Shown one piece after another: positions 11,900 through 23,604 of a stretch of 64,000 bases of DNA. The DNA is taken from contig NKYR01000103.1 of the NCBI GenBank assembly GCA_003184365.1, positions 88,770 to 152,769 on the forward strand, written 5' to 3'. Position numbers and translations under genes: made by a program. The notes beneath the pieces were generated by a model. It had not been told where the DNA came from. It ran no database searches and saw only the letters and a program-made list of their open reading frames with translations. Source of the stretch: Evernia prunastri. Its lineage: Eukaryota > Ascomycota > Lecanoromycetes > Lecanorales > Parmeliaceae. Position 1 is the stretch's first letter, and every line of letters starts with the position of its first letter.

Positions 11900-13061
11900 C
11901 ACAACACTGGTCCTACCATCGGCGAGGCTCTGGATCTTGTCCTCCAGCTCCCCTCAGACCTCCTAGATTCCTTGGACAGAGTCGTCAGATAGGACTGTGC
12001 TTTTGGCGATCTATCATCACCGAGCCATTGATCGTGCCGTTGAGATGATCTGATGGGGTCTCTGGCGCCGTGAGACTTTACAATTGTATCTTGCTGAGCT
12101 GTTTTAACGCGTACTGACTCATAGGTCGTCGGGGTCGATGGTGGTGGAATGTCACATTCGGCGTAAAGTTGCTTTTCTCCGTCCAGAAACATCAGGAAAG
12201 CGGGCTTGTTCTCTGGGTAAAAGCGTCAACGTACTCTTTGGCATCGTAGGGGAACCTTCGAGAGGCTAAGCTGTTCGCTACAATTTAGCTATGGGGGCAA
12301 ATTACCGAATCATACCCCAAAAGGTTGAGTCCTGTAACGGGGTCTAGGCATGCGTGACTGAGCAACTCGTATATTGGTTACTAGATAGACTAAATCCTGA
12401 GGAACCCAAGTGGGAATCCTCAGAGGCAGCATATTTAGCAGGGGAGAGTGCACCCCCATGCCAAGCAAACTTACTATGCGACTGCTATAGCCGCACAGCT
12501 GCACCAGAGGGATAGTCTCCCGGATCTGGCCTAGATGTATGTTGGATTCCTGGACTTCTGACAGGCCGCCTCATGCCTAGAGACCTCATGGCCCTTACAA
12601 ATCCTTACTAATTCATACCCCCCCATTACCATTTTATACCCCTAGGGGTATGATTCGGCAAGAAGTGATACTGCTGGGGTATGAAAAGGTAATTTATACT
12701 CAAAGCACTCGATGAAGATTATTCTTTGGAGGTGTTCTTCGGAAGACGTTCTTTAGGAGATGTTCTTCGAGAATATTCTGTTAGAGATCGAGAGATACTC
12801 TTAGAGATACTTAATAGATTTAAGATAAAAAAGAAAAAAAATTTCTCGAAGAGTATCTTTCAAGGAACATCTCGAAAGAATATCTCGAAAGAATATCTCG
12901 AAAGAGTATTCTCGAAAGAGTATTCTCGAAGAATAACAGAAATATATTTGAGAAACACTGTCGCGAAATAAAAAAAAAGAATAAGAATTTATTTATTAAA
13001 TGTTTATTAAATTATATATCGATAACATTACTTTTTATCGAATTATACTCTTTGCTTTAAT
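11900..13061. repeat. 1162-bp duplicated block, copy 1
   Basis: This block recurs at 13225-14386 with a constant offset of 1325 and no indel. The only difference I noticed is one base in the AGACTAAATCC/AGACTGAATCC segment. It ends at an ambiguous base N (13062). The left half is of normal composition and the right half, from about 12600, is AT-rich with short repeats (ATCTCGAAAGAAT). Its open frames are repeated in both copies and show no recognisable product. Confidence 0.9.
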
Positions 13062-13062
13062 N

Positions 13063-13223
13063 AATTCTCAGAGGCAGCATATTTAGCAGGGGAGAGTGCA
13101 CCCCCATGCCAAGCAAACTTACTATGCGACTGCTATAGCCGCACAGCTGCACCAGAGGGATAGTCTTCCGGATCTGGCCTAGATGTATGTTGGATTCCTG
13201 GACTTCTAACAGGCCGCCTCATG
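13063..13223. repeat. Partial third copy between two N bases
   Basis: This 161-bp segment matches 12416-12575 and the equivalent part of copy 2, but differs at several positions by C/T and G/A changes (AATTCTCAG for AATCCTCAG, TCTTCCGG for TCTCCCGG, CTTCTAAC for CTTCTGAC). It is bounded by single N bases at 13062 and 13224, so it is probably a separate contig end joined in assembly. Confidence 0.85.
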
Positions 13224-13224
13224 N

Positions 13225-14386
13225 CACAACACTGGTCCTACCATCGGCGAGGCTCTGGATCTTGTCCTCCAGCTCCCCTCAGACCTCCTAGATTCCTTGG
13301 ACAGAGTCGTCAGATAGGACTGTGCTTTTGGCGATCTATCATCACCGAGCCATTGATCGTGCCGTTGAGATGATCTGATGGGGTCTCTGGCGCCGTGAGA
13401 CTTTACAATTGTATCTTGCTGAGCTGTTTTAACGCGTACTGACTCATAGGTCGTCGGGGTCGATGGTGGTGGAATGTCACATTCGGCGTAAAGTTGCTTT
13501 TCTCCGTCCAGAAACATCAGGAAAGCGGGCTTGTTCTCTGGGTAAAAGCGTCAACGTACTCTTTGGCATCGTAGGGGAACCTTCGAGAGGCTAAGCTGTT
13601 CGCTACAATTTAGCTATGGGGGCAAATTACCGAATCATACCCCAAAAGGTTGAGTCCTGTAACGGGGTCTAGGCATGCGTGACTGAGCAACTCGTATATT
13701 GGTTACTAGATAGACTGAATCCTGAGGAACCCAAGTGGGAATCCTCAGAGGCAGCATATTTAGCAGGGGAGAGTGCACCCCCATGCCAAGCAAACTTACT
13801 ATGCGACTGCTATAGCCGCACAGCTGCACCAGAGGGATAGTCTCCCGGATCTGGCCTAGATGTATGTTGGATTCCTGGACTTCTGACAGGCCGCCTCATG
13901 CCTAGAGACCTCATGGCCCTTACAAATCCTTACTAATTCATACCCCCCCATTACCATTTTATACCCCTAGGGGTATGATTCGGCAAGAAGTGATACTGCT
14001 GGGGTATGAAAAGGTAATTTATACTCAAAGCACTCGATGAAGATTATTCTTTGGAGGTGTTCTTCGGAAGACGTTCTTTAGGAGATGTTCTTCGAGAATA
14101 TTCTGTTAGAGATCGAGAGATACTCTTAGAGATACTTAATAGATTTAAGATAAAAAAGAAAAAAAATTTCTCGAAGAGTATCTTTCAAGGAACATCTCGA
14201 AAGAATATCTCGAAAGAATATCTCGAAAGAGTATTCTCGAAAGAGTATTCTCGAAGAATAACAGAAATATATTTGAGAAACACTGTCGCGAAATAAAAAA
14301 AAAGAATAAGAATTTATTTATTAAATGTTTATTAAATTATATATCGATAACATTACTTTTTATCGAATTATACTCTTTGCTTTAAT
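13225..14386. repeat. 1162-bp duplicated block, copy 2
   Basis: Near-identical second copy of 11900-13061, beginning immediately after the N at 13224 and continuing past the repeat boundary into AT-rich sequence at 14387. See the copy 1 entry for composition. Confidence 0.9.
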
Positions 14387-14485
14387 AAGAGATATAAAAT
14401 AATAATAAAAGAATATAAAATAATAATAAGAGAATATAAAATAATAATAAGAGAATATAAAATAATAATAAGAGAATATAAATTA
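14387..14485. repeat. 21-bp AT-rich tandem repeat
   Basis: About four units of AATATAAAATAATAATAAGAG follow one another directly after copy 2 of the duplicated block. Confidence 0.9.
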
Positions 14486-15780
14486 GTAAAGATTTAATCT
14501 TTTAAGATATAACTTAATTATTTACTTTTAGCTATAGATTAGTGAGATCGAAATAGACTTTTTCAGTCGAGATTATCAATACGAGCGAGATATGTATAGT
14601 CTATTTTTTATTTATTTTTATTTCTCGTCGATCTTCTTCTCGTTATACTTCTTCTTTTTTTTAATAATAAAGATATATATATCTTTTTCAATTATTTATC
14701 GTTTTCATCATTAATTCTCGATTCTTTTATTATTTATTATTCTTTTAGATTCTATTTTTCTTTTTATCTTTATTACTATCTTTTGATTTATTAATAACGC
14801 TTATTAAAGATAAACGTAAACGATAATTTTTTAAAAAGACTCGAACGAATTACTTTTTTATTTTAGTTCTTCGTCTATTATACGTCGTCTACGATTCTTT
14901 TTTATATTAACTCGTTAATCTATCTTTATAAATGTTGAAACAGGAACGATGTGACTGTCAATAGCATTGATACTAGGTAACGTACAGAAGTAAGTATGTG
15001 GGCCAACATGGAGGCATTAGGTAGGTGGCCTCTGCCAAGCCTCGGTTGGCCAACCAATCAGCGTCCGGGCCTCTGTTCTACCGCATATTTCAATAATAAA
15101 CTTTATACTAAATATATTTAATTCTTCGACGATCGCGAATCTCGTTTTTAATATTGTATTAATTTAATTAAACTTTAATTAAACGTGTTATATTAATAAT
15201 TTAATTATATACGCGTATAAAAAAAATTTAATACGAGATCGTAAATAGTATATTTATCTCTAAAAAAAGATTTATAAAATATAAGATCGTTAATAATCGT
15301 TATTTTATTATTTTAAATTTTCGTCTAATTAATCTATATTTAATTTTCTTTATTAAAGTTTTAGATCTTTATTAATTTAACATTCTTTATTGTTATAAAA
15401 AAATAGACTAGCTCTATAAATTAGTTTTATTTAACGCGATAAAGAAATATATAAAATGATCGCGTTGTAAAAAGACGCGTTTTTCGGAAATAATTATCTC
15501 GACCTCGACGTTTATCGAATAAACTCTTCGTCGTCTTTTCGATAATCGTCGAGACGAATATAATAAATATATTAACTTTCTTCGCAATTATTAGCTTTAT
15601 TATATATGATTAAATATTAGAATCTTCTTATATAGATAAATTAGATTAAATCTTAGAAGTAAGAATTAAAGTTTACTGTAATAGAAAGAGATAGTAATAT
15701 CAAAGTGATAAAAATTGGGCAGTAACAATTTGTTATATCTCGGCGGTTATCCGATAATTAGACGTACTTAAACACAGCAC
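14486..15780. mobile_element. RIPped AT-rich transposon remains with repeat copy B
   Basis: Almost pure A/T with scattered CG steps and no ORF, typical of RIP-degraded transposon sequence. A moderate-GC island at about 14933-15095 starts TGTTGAAACAGG and is probably less mutated or inserted later. From 15540 to 15765 the sequence is a diverged copy of 6545-6780. The parent element class cannot be told. Confidence 0.65.
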
Positions 15781-15823
15781 TCTTACAAGGTAACACGACT
15801 CTCTTACATTTGGACCTCCAAAG

Positions 15824-16905
15824 ATGTTGGACATTCTACTTCTCATGTCTAAATGCACTTCCTTCTCGTTCTGTGCTGTTCATGATCAAGCACAAAAAGT
15901 TATTCAAGATGTTTCTCATATTTCTCAAGCCACGATCGAAGACACGAGTAATGCCACAGAATCGACACCTAGGACGTTGGCGACTGAGTTCGAAGTCATG
16001 ACTGGCACTTTCCCAACAGCCAGTGTTCAATGCAGGGTTGATGAAAACAGTAAATCCAGCTTTCCTTCAAGAGTGACGAAAGCTAAAACATGAGCTAGCC
16101 AGGACATTCACAGTTCAATACATTAAAGACTCGGTCACTGGATCAGGTAACTGCTGGGCCGATGGTACATCATATCCTTGCAGTACGCCTAGACCCTTCA
16201 ACTCCTAGACTCGCTAGTGCTAAAGTGATCTTGCGTAACAGAGACAACAGGCAGTCAATATGATCCTAGGAAATTCAACAACGGCGATAAACTTCAATGG
16301 GGGACGAACAAAGACTACTGCACAAACACTGATGCTGTCAGTTTTATGGAAGAATTCCCCGTCAAAATCGATGGGACCGTGTATGATGGAGGCGACACCA
16401 ATGGCGAGTCATCTATAAGAAGAAGCGGATACTTGGTGGAAAAGTGGCATTGGAGTACTGCGGCATTGCTTATCACAATGACGCTACGCACTTTCGTCTA
16501 TGTGCCCCCCCTTGAAAGTTCAGCTGCCCAGGATGATGACTGCGAGGGAGAGACTGGCAGGACGGCATCAAAGCTTTGTAAATCATCATTTGATCGAGAG
16601 GTGTGTAATGTTGGAAAGGTCTTTACTTCATTAGATGCGAGTCCTGAATATAGATCCTATGATGATCGACAATACCTGCATATTCTGATTACTCGTCGCC
16701 TAGCACTCCATGGATTTTGTTGTCTAGAAATCTCATCTTTCCAAATGTTCAACGTGGAGGGGAGCTTCTGTCAAAACAGAAATAACCTCCCCCCCGGCGT
16801 GATGGAACAGACCTACCTCATGGAATGGATGCGTGGTACTTCAACTTTGCAACAACACGAAGCTCGCACATCAAATACAAACCCTACGATTGTTGGTCAA
16901 TGAAC
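15824..16905 (+). pseudogene. Possible remnant of a small Cys-rich secreted protein gene
   Basis: Protein-like fragments occur in changing frames. The first open stretch (15824-16093) has an N-terminal hydrophobic run, MLDILLLMSKC. Later fragments include GNCWADGTSYPC near 16150, KLQWGTNKDYCTNTDAV near 16290-16340 followed by a run to about 16440, and CGIAYHNDATHFRLC near 16460-16500. Spaced Cys and the absence of a single open frame suggest either a multi-intron secreted protein or a decayed one. I could not build a phase-consistent model, and no family is recognised. Confidence 0.25.
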
Positions 16906-18550
16906 GCGTCAAGCTACCGGTACCATATCTCAATCTTGTATTACGCCGGTATGATTGTTGGTGACATTGTTTATGCGAAGCGTGTGAAACGCTCGTTGAA
17001 CAGTGTAGATAAAGCCACCGAGCTGCAGCATCACCGCGTCCTATTATTTCCAGACCTGTCGTTTTATATCTATACAGTAAGCAAGCACAGCCTATCTAAA
17101 TGGCCAGGTGCGCATGTGGAGCACAGCCATCTTTCTATAGACTCAACTTCTCTAGGTCTGTAAGAACAAGCGCCCCTACAAACGCATCCAGACCCTTCTA
17201 CATACTACTTTGCACGCTATACTTATCTCCCAAATATCATAATACAGCCCTATCGCCAGGCTTAAAAGCGTGTTTGCAGTGGGTGCATATACTCCTTTTT
17301 GCAGAACCATTGGCGGAGGCTCAGAATGGTACCTCAACCCGCAAATTTTTGGTGGGCTGAGTACCAATGCAAGCAGTAGACCAAATCGTGTTATGTAGCG
17401 TTCAGTTCTATCATGAAAGAGAGCTAAGGACTGTAATTTGTAGTCTAATTTCACTTCTAAGTGTATACTCTAGTCGTCGCTGGACTTATAAAGTAATCGT
17501 TTAAGTACCTTAGGGGAAGGCTACGGGTCCAAGAAACGGTGTAAAGGCGGTTACTTTTTAGGAGATAGTTTCAGTACGATTTCAGGGTACCAGAACCATG
17601 TGACGGTTATTTTGATAAAACGTTTTTTAAAATTTACAGTATCATAATATTAACGGTAATAGATTAGTTGATAAAAATATACGTACTCATAAAAAAGACC
17701 GAAATAATTATCTTACCGTTTCATATTTGAAATCATTAAAGTACTGTCAAGCCTGTCAAGCATAGGTACTCGGGAGGTCTCTACGCTGAGAAGAATCAAC
17801 GCTCTTAAAGAATTAAGTGTAAAAATGAGCGATTTGATCAATTTTCTCGCGGGGGTGTCGTTCGGAAGTATGTGGAGTGGGGTGGGGTGGGGTGGGTGGG
17901 ATGGCTAGAGTGAGTGGAGTGGGCTGGTGTTGGTATCATGGATTTCTCATGGAAGAACGGTATGCTTTGAAGAACGGTATTACTACGGTATCTCGATAGT
18001 TATCGTTATTTAAGATATACGTATATAAAGTTTTAACCGTAACCTTAAAGAAACGTATTAAACTCTTCATCGCCTTTAGGCAGAATTTAATTTTGATACG
18101 TTTTGAAAAAAGAATCGTATATGCACGGTATATATACGGTAACTTCTACCCAGCAAAGTCCGCTAAGGTATGAATCTACATTAGCGCGTGTTGAAATGTG
18201 GCTATGATGGATTGATTTTTTTTGCTATAAAGTGATGTGAAGGCTACTTATATGTCTGAGAAACATTCTGATTTGCCATATGAGGGGTAGTCAACATCGG
18301 AGTGCTGCATCATATCCAACAGCGCGTAGGCTCGTACAGATGCTTAGGAAAGATCTAGTAAAGCAAGGAACAGTCTCAAGGTAGGAACTAAGGGTGCGAT
18401 CGCAATTGGACGTCACTCATCTATCCTGATATAGAGTGGTCAAGGATAGTAGCTCGCCTAGATTTTCACAATTTTTGGATCTGCACTTCGGCTGAACTCC
18501 TCTCCCAGAGCCTTGATCTGCAATAACATCAGCCATAGAATACCTTGGAA
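16906..18550. other. Intergenic, moderately AT-rich
   Basis: No ORF with support. A G-rich tract at 17875-17910 contains runs of four and three guanines separated by single T or GT, a candidate G-quadruplex former. The rest is AT-leaning without visible repeats. Confidence 0.4.
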
Positions 18551-20202
18551 TCAGCATCCCGAACTTGCCTCTCTGAATCTCTCTACGGCCTCATCAATCG
18601 CAGTGAGGATCCAATTCCTTCTACCAGCCCAAGTCTTGGCATCAACACCCGTGAGCAAATCTTCGAACTTGTTGTCGATGATCTGAAAGTTCAGGTTTTG
18701 TGCCTTGAAGAGTGCCTCCACCTCCTTCATGGCATCCATGGCCTTGATCATTTTTGGAAGTAGCTGGTTGTAATTATTGACCAAGGCTCTTACGAGCTCC
18801 AACACCTTCACTTGAGTAGTCTTGTCTTCGTTATCCCGGGTAATCTGGCCGACGGCATCGTTGTAAGCCTGTTTAGCCTTCGCGGCTTTGCTAGCTTCAA
18901 TCGCCGTGCCAATTTGGCACCACGCGATGAAGGCTCCAATCACACCGAGTGTGATCGCATTGTCTCGGGCCGTTCTCTGTCAGAATAAGTCAGTACCATT
19001 CGGAAGGAGCTTTGATGCACAGCATGAGGGTTTGGCACGTTTCCAGCTTACCCATTTATCATCCTCGTCATTTCTGATCTTGGTCTGCGCCGTGATATCA
19101 TCCTGCAGACGGACGATCTCAGCATCCATAACATCGCCATAGGGTTCTTGATTTTCGCCATTCGACTTCAATTTTCGCTTGCCCGTGTTGGGATCAATTG
19201 GTCCGGTCAAGAAATTCTCTTTGATCCTCTGCACATTCTTTGAATTGATGTCTGTTTTGGTGTAGAACTAGTGTGGGACGTTAGCGAAATCACTTAACAC
19301 GCTCAGTGATGAAGCGAGCATTTGTTTGATTGCGAGAGGCGATTCTACGTACAGCTTGAAGAAGCCCGACCATTTCTGTAGCATCCTGGCCCTTAGCTTT
19401 CGATACTTTGGCGAGGTTTGTTACTACCATTTTAGTATTTTCCTTGGGCTCCTCGAAAGCAGTGTCCTTTGGTCCAGTCCTATACTTCTCGTCGAGAAGG
19501 GTCTGGAAATTGTTATAAAGACTTATGTCAGTCTTGTCCTTCATCAAGCCAATGCACTGGTCAGCAAATGCAACGGCTCCATTGGCTGAGGTTGCTAAGC
19601 AATGAAGTTGTTAGTTCATGCTTTATCACGGCGAGAACACTTGGCGTGGTGCGGAGAGATGCATGGCGTGAACAAATCGGGCTACAATTCGTGGGAACAA
19701 TCTTCTTACTCAATCTTCCCAAGCCATTTGTATTAAACTCATCACAATGAGTAGAAACGCTGACAGTTGTGTCCCGAAGTAACTGTGGGACGAAAACGTC
19801 AGCCATTGATAAAAGGAATAACTACGTATCAACTCACAGCGTATACTCCAGAGTCAATTTGGTCAACTGCTTTGAATGCAGATTTGATAAATTTCTTTTA
19901 AAAGGCTTCCTTCGAGCTTGTGTAGGTCATGCCCATGACAACATATTGATATATGTCTAAAGATAAATAATTAGCTAGGTTACTGGCGACATACTGGGCA
20001 AAGCAGAGTCAAGGAAGGTAGCTTCACCAAAATAGCCTTGAGTTTGCAAAATGAATCGATTGGTTTGATTATCTGGAGCCTTGGTGATGACTGAACTGGG
20101 CGACGTTACGAGAACAGTCTGCATAGCAGCTTTCACCTGAGTCTCGTTCTCAGACTGCGGCACCCATTGCTCACTAGCAGAAAGAGTGGCAACTGTCGCC
20201 AT
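18551..20202 (-). CDS. Helix-rich protein with alpha-pore-forming-toxin-like layout
   Basis: Multi-exon gene starting at 20202 and ending at 18551. Coding stretches lie at about 20202-19987, 19806-19700, 19590-19290, 19234-19050 and 18975-18551, separated by short introns; exact borders are not fixed and I have not joined them. There is no signal peptide. Most of the product is polar and predicted helical with coiled-coil character, including a Lys/Glu-rich region near 19290-19547. One conspicuous hydrophobic segment (GAFIAWCQIGTAIEA, about 18940-18895) lies between long helices. A single membrane-inserting hairpin embedded in long helices is the architecture of ClyA/HBL/xenorhabdolysin-type alpha-PFTs. 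This is a fold-level inference, not a sequence match. It is divergent from the MACPF-like gene at 21096, which strengthens the idea. All exons look undamaged. Confidence 0.45.
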
Positions 20203-20482
20203 GGTGATTCAAGGGCTCAGATGGATTCGATCAAGTAAGAGAAAAGAGTAAGATCAGAAAAAGGATATTCCAAGTATGCAAGCGAAGATAGAGGGTGAAA
20301 GAGGTCCCGCTGTTCTCTAATCGAATTCAGAGGGAAGCCCACCTAATTTATGCTTCCAGATCAACCTCTAGTCTCTGAAAACCCATTGCATAGGCCGCAA
20401 TTTTTCTCATTGCTCTCGATACCGTTTAACACATTGCAGTTGAAAAATCAAATAATCTGGAATGCGAGTGCAGTTCCTCTGC

Positions 20483-20757
20483 GTTGTTCAGCTCTGCACA
20501 ATCCGCCGAGCTCTCAGCTAGAGCGGGCGCCAATCACAACTGCAGTCATATCACGGTCTCGGCGAACTTCTGCGTTGTTCAGCTCTGCACAATCCGCCAA
20601 GCTCTCGCTGGAGCGGGCGCCAATCACAATTGCAGCCACACCACGGTCTCGCCGAACTTCTATGTTGTTCAGCTCTGTACAATCCGCCAAGCTCTCGCTG
20701 GAGCGGGCGCCAATCACAATTGCAGCCACACCACGGTCCCGCCGAACTTCTATACAA
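20483..20757. repeat. Three tandem 90-bp repeats in a divergent promoter
   Basis: Units begin at GTTGTTCAGCTCTG (20483, 20574, 20664) and are 90-91 bp long. They share CAATCCGCC, GAGCGGGCGCCAATCACAA and CACGGTCTC motifs. Because the unit is a multiple of three, long frames stay open on both strands, but these are not genes. CCAATCA in each unit resembles a CCAAT box. The array lies in the 893-bp space between the two divergent pore-forming-like genes. Confidence 0.85.
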
Positions 20758-21095
20758 AACATAACCTGCTGATCTTCACAGAAATATCGATTTTGCTCAA
20801 GTATCCAATGGAAGACTAACATTATTACACCAGGATGTGAACACACTTCTGCGGAATCTCGGCCCGTTAGTTTTTTGTTATCTGAACGGCGACAAAAATC
20901 TTCGAATAAGCCAAAATTAATTTCAATCAAAGGTTACTTGATCTCCACCTTCAGCTATCATCGAAGTGGCTGTTTGAAATCAATGGAACTTAAATAGTGT
21001 GGTGTTCTTCAACACTTCCCCTTACTATAAACTATCTGAACAAAAACCAAATTCATCGCACAACCTGTTCCGATTATTCCAACAAATCATTCACC

Positions 21096-23604
21096 ATGCC
21101 CGACCCACCCAAGTCGACCTGGCCCGACTTCCATATTGCTGTTATTAGCAAAGGTGGCACTTTGTACCCTTCCTTTCCAAGTAAACAGATCTCGGGAGGC
21201 GATGCTGATAAAATCACCTTGCTACAAATTCGCGAAGTGGCAGGAATGTAAGCATCATCTGGAAAACTGCGTCACCCTCCAATACAAAGACGAATGATCA
21301 GCTAACAAACAATTTCGCTGCAACCTAGATCTGAGAAGTTGAGATTCAGTGCTGATGGAGAGACTCTGCTTAGCGATGAGACATCCTTATCATATTACAT
21401 GTCTTTAAAAGGCATTGTAAGTCGAATTCACCATGTGCATGCCCAAAGCACTCTTTCATAAATCTAACTTTATCAGAACGTCAAAGGAGGGGAACAGAGA
21501 GAAAACAAAGCCACCGTTACCGTTAAGGTTGACTTGATCTTGGGCGCCGCTGTTGCCTCCCCTCCTGCCGCAGGAGGAGGCAGCAAAGGCCCTACCTTGG
21601 CTGAGACCGTCAAATTCCAGGAGGATATTGACAAACTAATTCAAGGTATGCAAGGGGGGAATGCGGTCAAGCTTGGCGAGTTGACGAGGTTGTCTGCAAC
21701 GTTGGGGGCTCTTAAGACTAATTCGATGAGCTTTGCTGCTTCTGCGGGGTAAGTGCAGCCTGAAGAAGTCATTACTCCTCCGTTTTTATTTCTTAAGAAC
21801 CGGTCCTAACATGAAGACATTGACAGAAAGGACGGACTCACCGAACCGATTGACCTGACGGAGCAGCAATGGGACCAAATTTTTAGAAACAATCGTGCGC
21901 TACATGGATGGTATTTCAAGGGCAATGTGCTGGTCAAGGCTAGAAAACGAGGTTCGTGCACCTTACACTAATAATTTCCACTGCTAACAATGGAATAGCG
22001 TTCAACCTGAGTCCGACTTTAGCAGCGAATAACCCACCTCCTGCTCAGAAAGCGATCGAGAGCCCAAAAGATGAAACGAAAAAGGATGATGCAACCGCAT
22101 CTACGGCGCAAAAACAAGTATCCAGCCCCAAAGCAAGTGTATGTATGCCTGCTAGAAGCAGTAACCCAGTACCAAGTGACGGACGTGGCTTAGTTGTCAA
22201 TAGGCAGGACCACTGCCCCCAATTCCCCCTTTCTACGTCTTTGACGACTCCAATGTCGAAGTCACTGAGATGACAAGTGCCCTGGAAAAGCAGATGGCAG
22301 AGCAGGGTTTCAGCTCCCTGGCTGTCAGGGCTTCTGGGTAAACGAAATCCTAACCCCATTCTTCCTCCCGTCTTCGTTGACTCTAACTCTAAACTAGTGG
22401 CGGCGGGGCAGAGGGAGCGCAAGCCACTGGCTCGCTTGCCATTGAACACGAAATTTCCACGGCAACTAAACAGCTCCAAGCTAGTCAGGTCAACTCTGTT
22501 CACATATCGTACAAGGTGAGGAAAGCTTCTAACAATTGCCAACGTCAAAACCTCAAATTAAGCTAACAGTTCGACTTCTACAGTTTCCCAGAGCTGCAGT
22601 AGAACTAGACACATATTGCTTGGAATTGACAGACGAGTGCAAGAAGCAAGCCCTGGCATGTAGGAATAGGGCTGATGTTGATAGATGGGAGCGAGAATAT
22701 GGTAAGTGCTTAAAAAATCATCGAGACACTGCAACCATCATCTGAGTAGGCTGTACTGAACCATGTGTAGGGAGCGTCTTACTACTCAGTTCACTCTCGG
22801 TGGAGAATTGACTAGCACTCGTTTTTTCCAAAGCACAGACTCAGGCGAGCTGTCAGCTTTTAAAGATGGCGTCAAGATTGCTGCTGGCTTGAGTATATCA
22901 AGTCCAGTTGCTTCTGGTGGTGGTAGTATTGCCTCATCAGAGGGTAAAGAAGGCTCCCAAGGCGAAAGAAGGGCCAGTCAAAGTGCCAGACTAGCATGGC
23001 AGGCTCGTGGAGGAGACACTCTGCTCTGCTCGAAGTACGTCTCTCAGATATCCTCCATGTATCTTTTTTATGTTCGTAGCAAACGTTTAGAAAACTAACA
23101 CTTTCATTAGTCCTCCGCTATGGGCGAGTACCGTCAAAAACTATCTGCTTTGGCGTATCATGGATGTGAGTATTACCACGTGATGAGTGCAAAGCCACTA
23201 TTGATGCATTATGTTGTCGGATACCTCCATGTACTAACCTTTATCAACAGCAGCAAGGGATAGTGAGAATGATAGATTTTATCAAGATCATTCATCCAAA
23301 ATCTGGGCAATTCCTTGAGAACCCTGTGACCGCTTCCAAGACATCTGGGGACCCTGGAAAAGCTGACGTCAACGTGTGGGCATTACTGAGCTCAATATTG
23401 AAGCAAGATTCTAACAAGGATACGGTTACGATCAAATCTTTCTACGAATCTCAACAGTTCGATATCAACGAGTTCAATAAGTCGCTAGGCGAGGATGGCA
23501 CAGACCTGAAACTGACGTCGAAAATCAGCTGGGTAGACCTTCTTGAGCAGAAGATTTATATTGGTTTAATGTGCTATAAGAAGGGTTTAATCTTGAAGAA
23601 TTAG
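21096..23604 (+). CDS. MACPF-like (perforin-type) protein
   Basis: Multi-exon gene from the ATG at 21096 to a TAG at 23602-23604. Open stretches are at about 21096-21250, 21330-21420, 21479-21750, 21830-21950, 22000-22140, 22230-22340, 22400-22515, 22570-22700, 22770-23035, 23110-23165 and 23250-23604, with many short introns; I have not joined them. There is no signal peptide. The N-terminal part has a small beta-type segment followed by a Gly/Ala-rich stretch. Toward the C-terminus are FTLGGELTSTRFF and a block around ARGGDTLLC followed by W and WRI motifs, which I recognise from fungal MACPF-domain proteins. MACPF proteins oligomerise and insert beta-hairpins into membranes; fungal ones often act with a partner protein. 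No stop or frameshift forced me to call a pseudogene. The alternative is a MACPF-derived non-lytic protein. Confidence 0.55.

Noticed and set aside
12726..12971. 81-codon Lys/Arg/Ile-rich ORF (also 14051-14296)
   Set aside because: Encoded by short ATCTCGAAAGAAT repeats in AT-rich DNA and present twice only because the block is duplicated.
20350..20772. 140-codon ORF covering the 90-bp repeats
   Set aside because: Frame is open because the unit is a multiple of three. Other frames and the other strand are equally open, and no domain or start context supports it.
7700..23604. A secondary-metabolite gene cluster centred on the CmcJ-like enzyme
   Set aside because: No polyketide synthase, peptide synthetase, terpene cyclase or cluster regulator was seen in the window.
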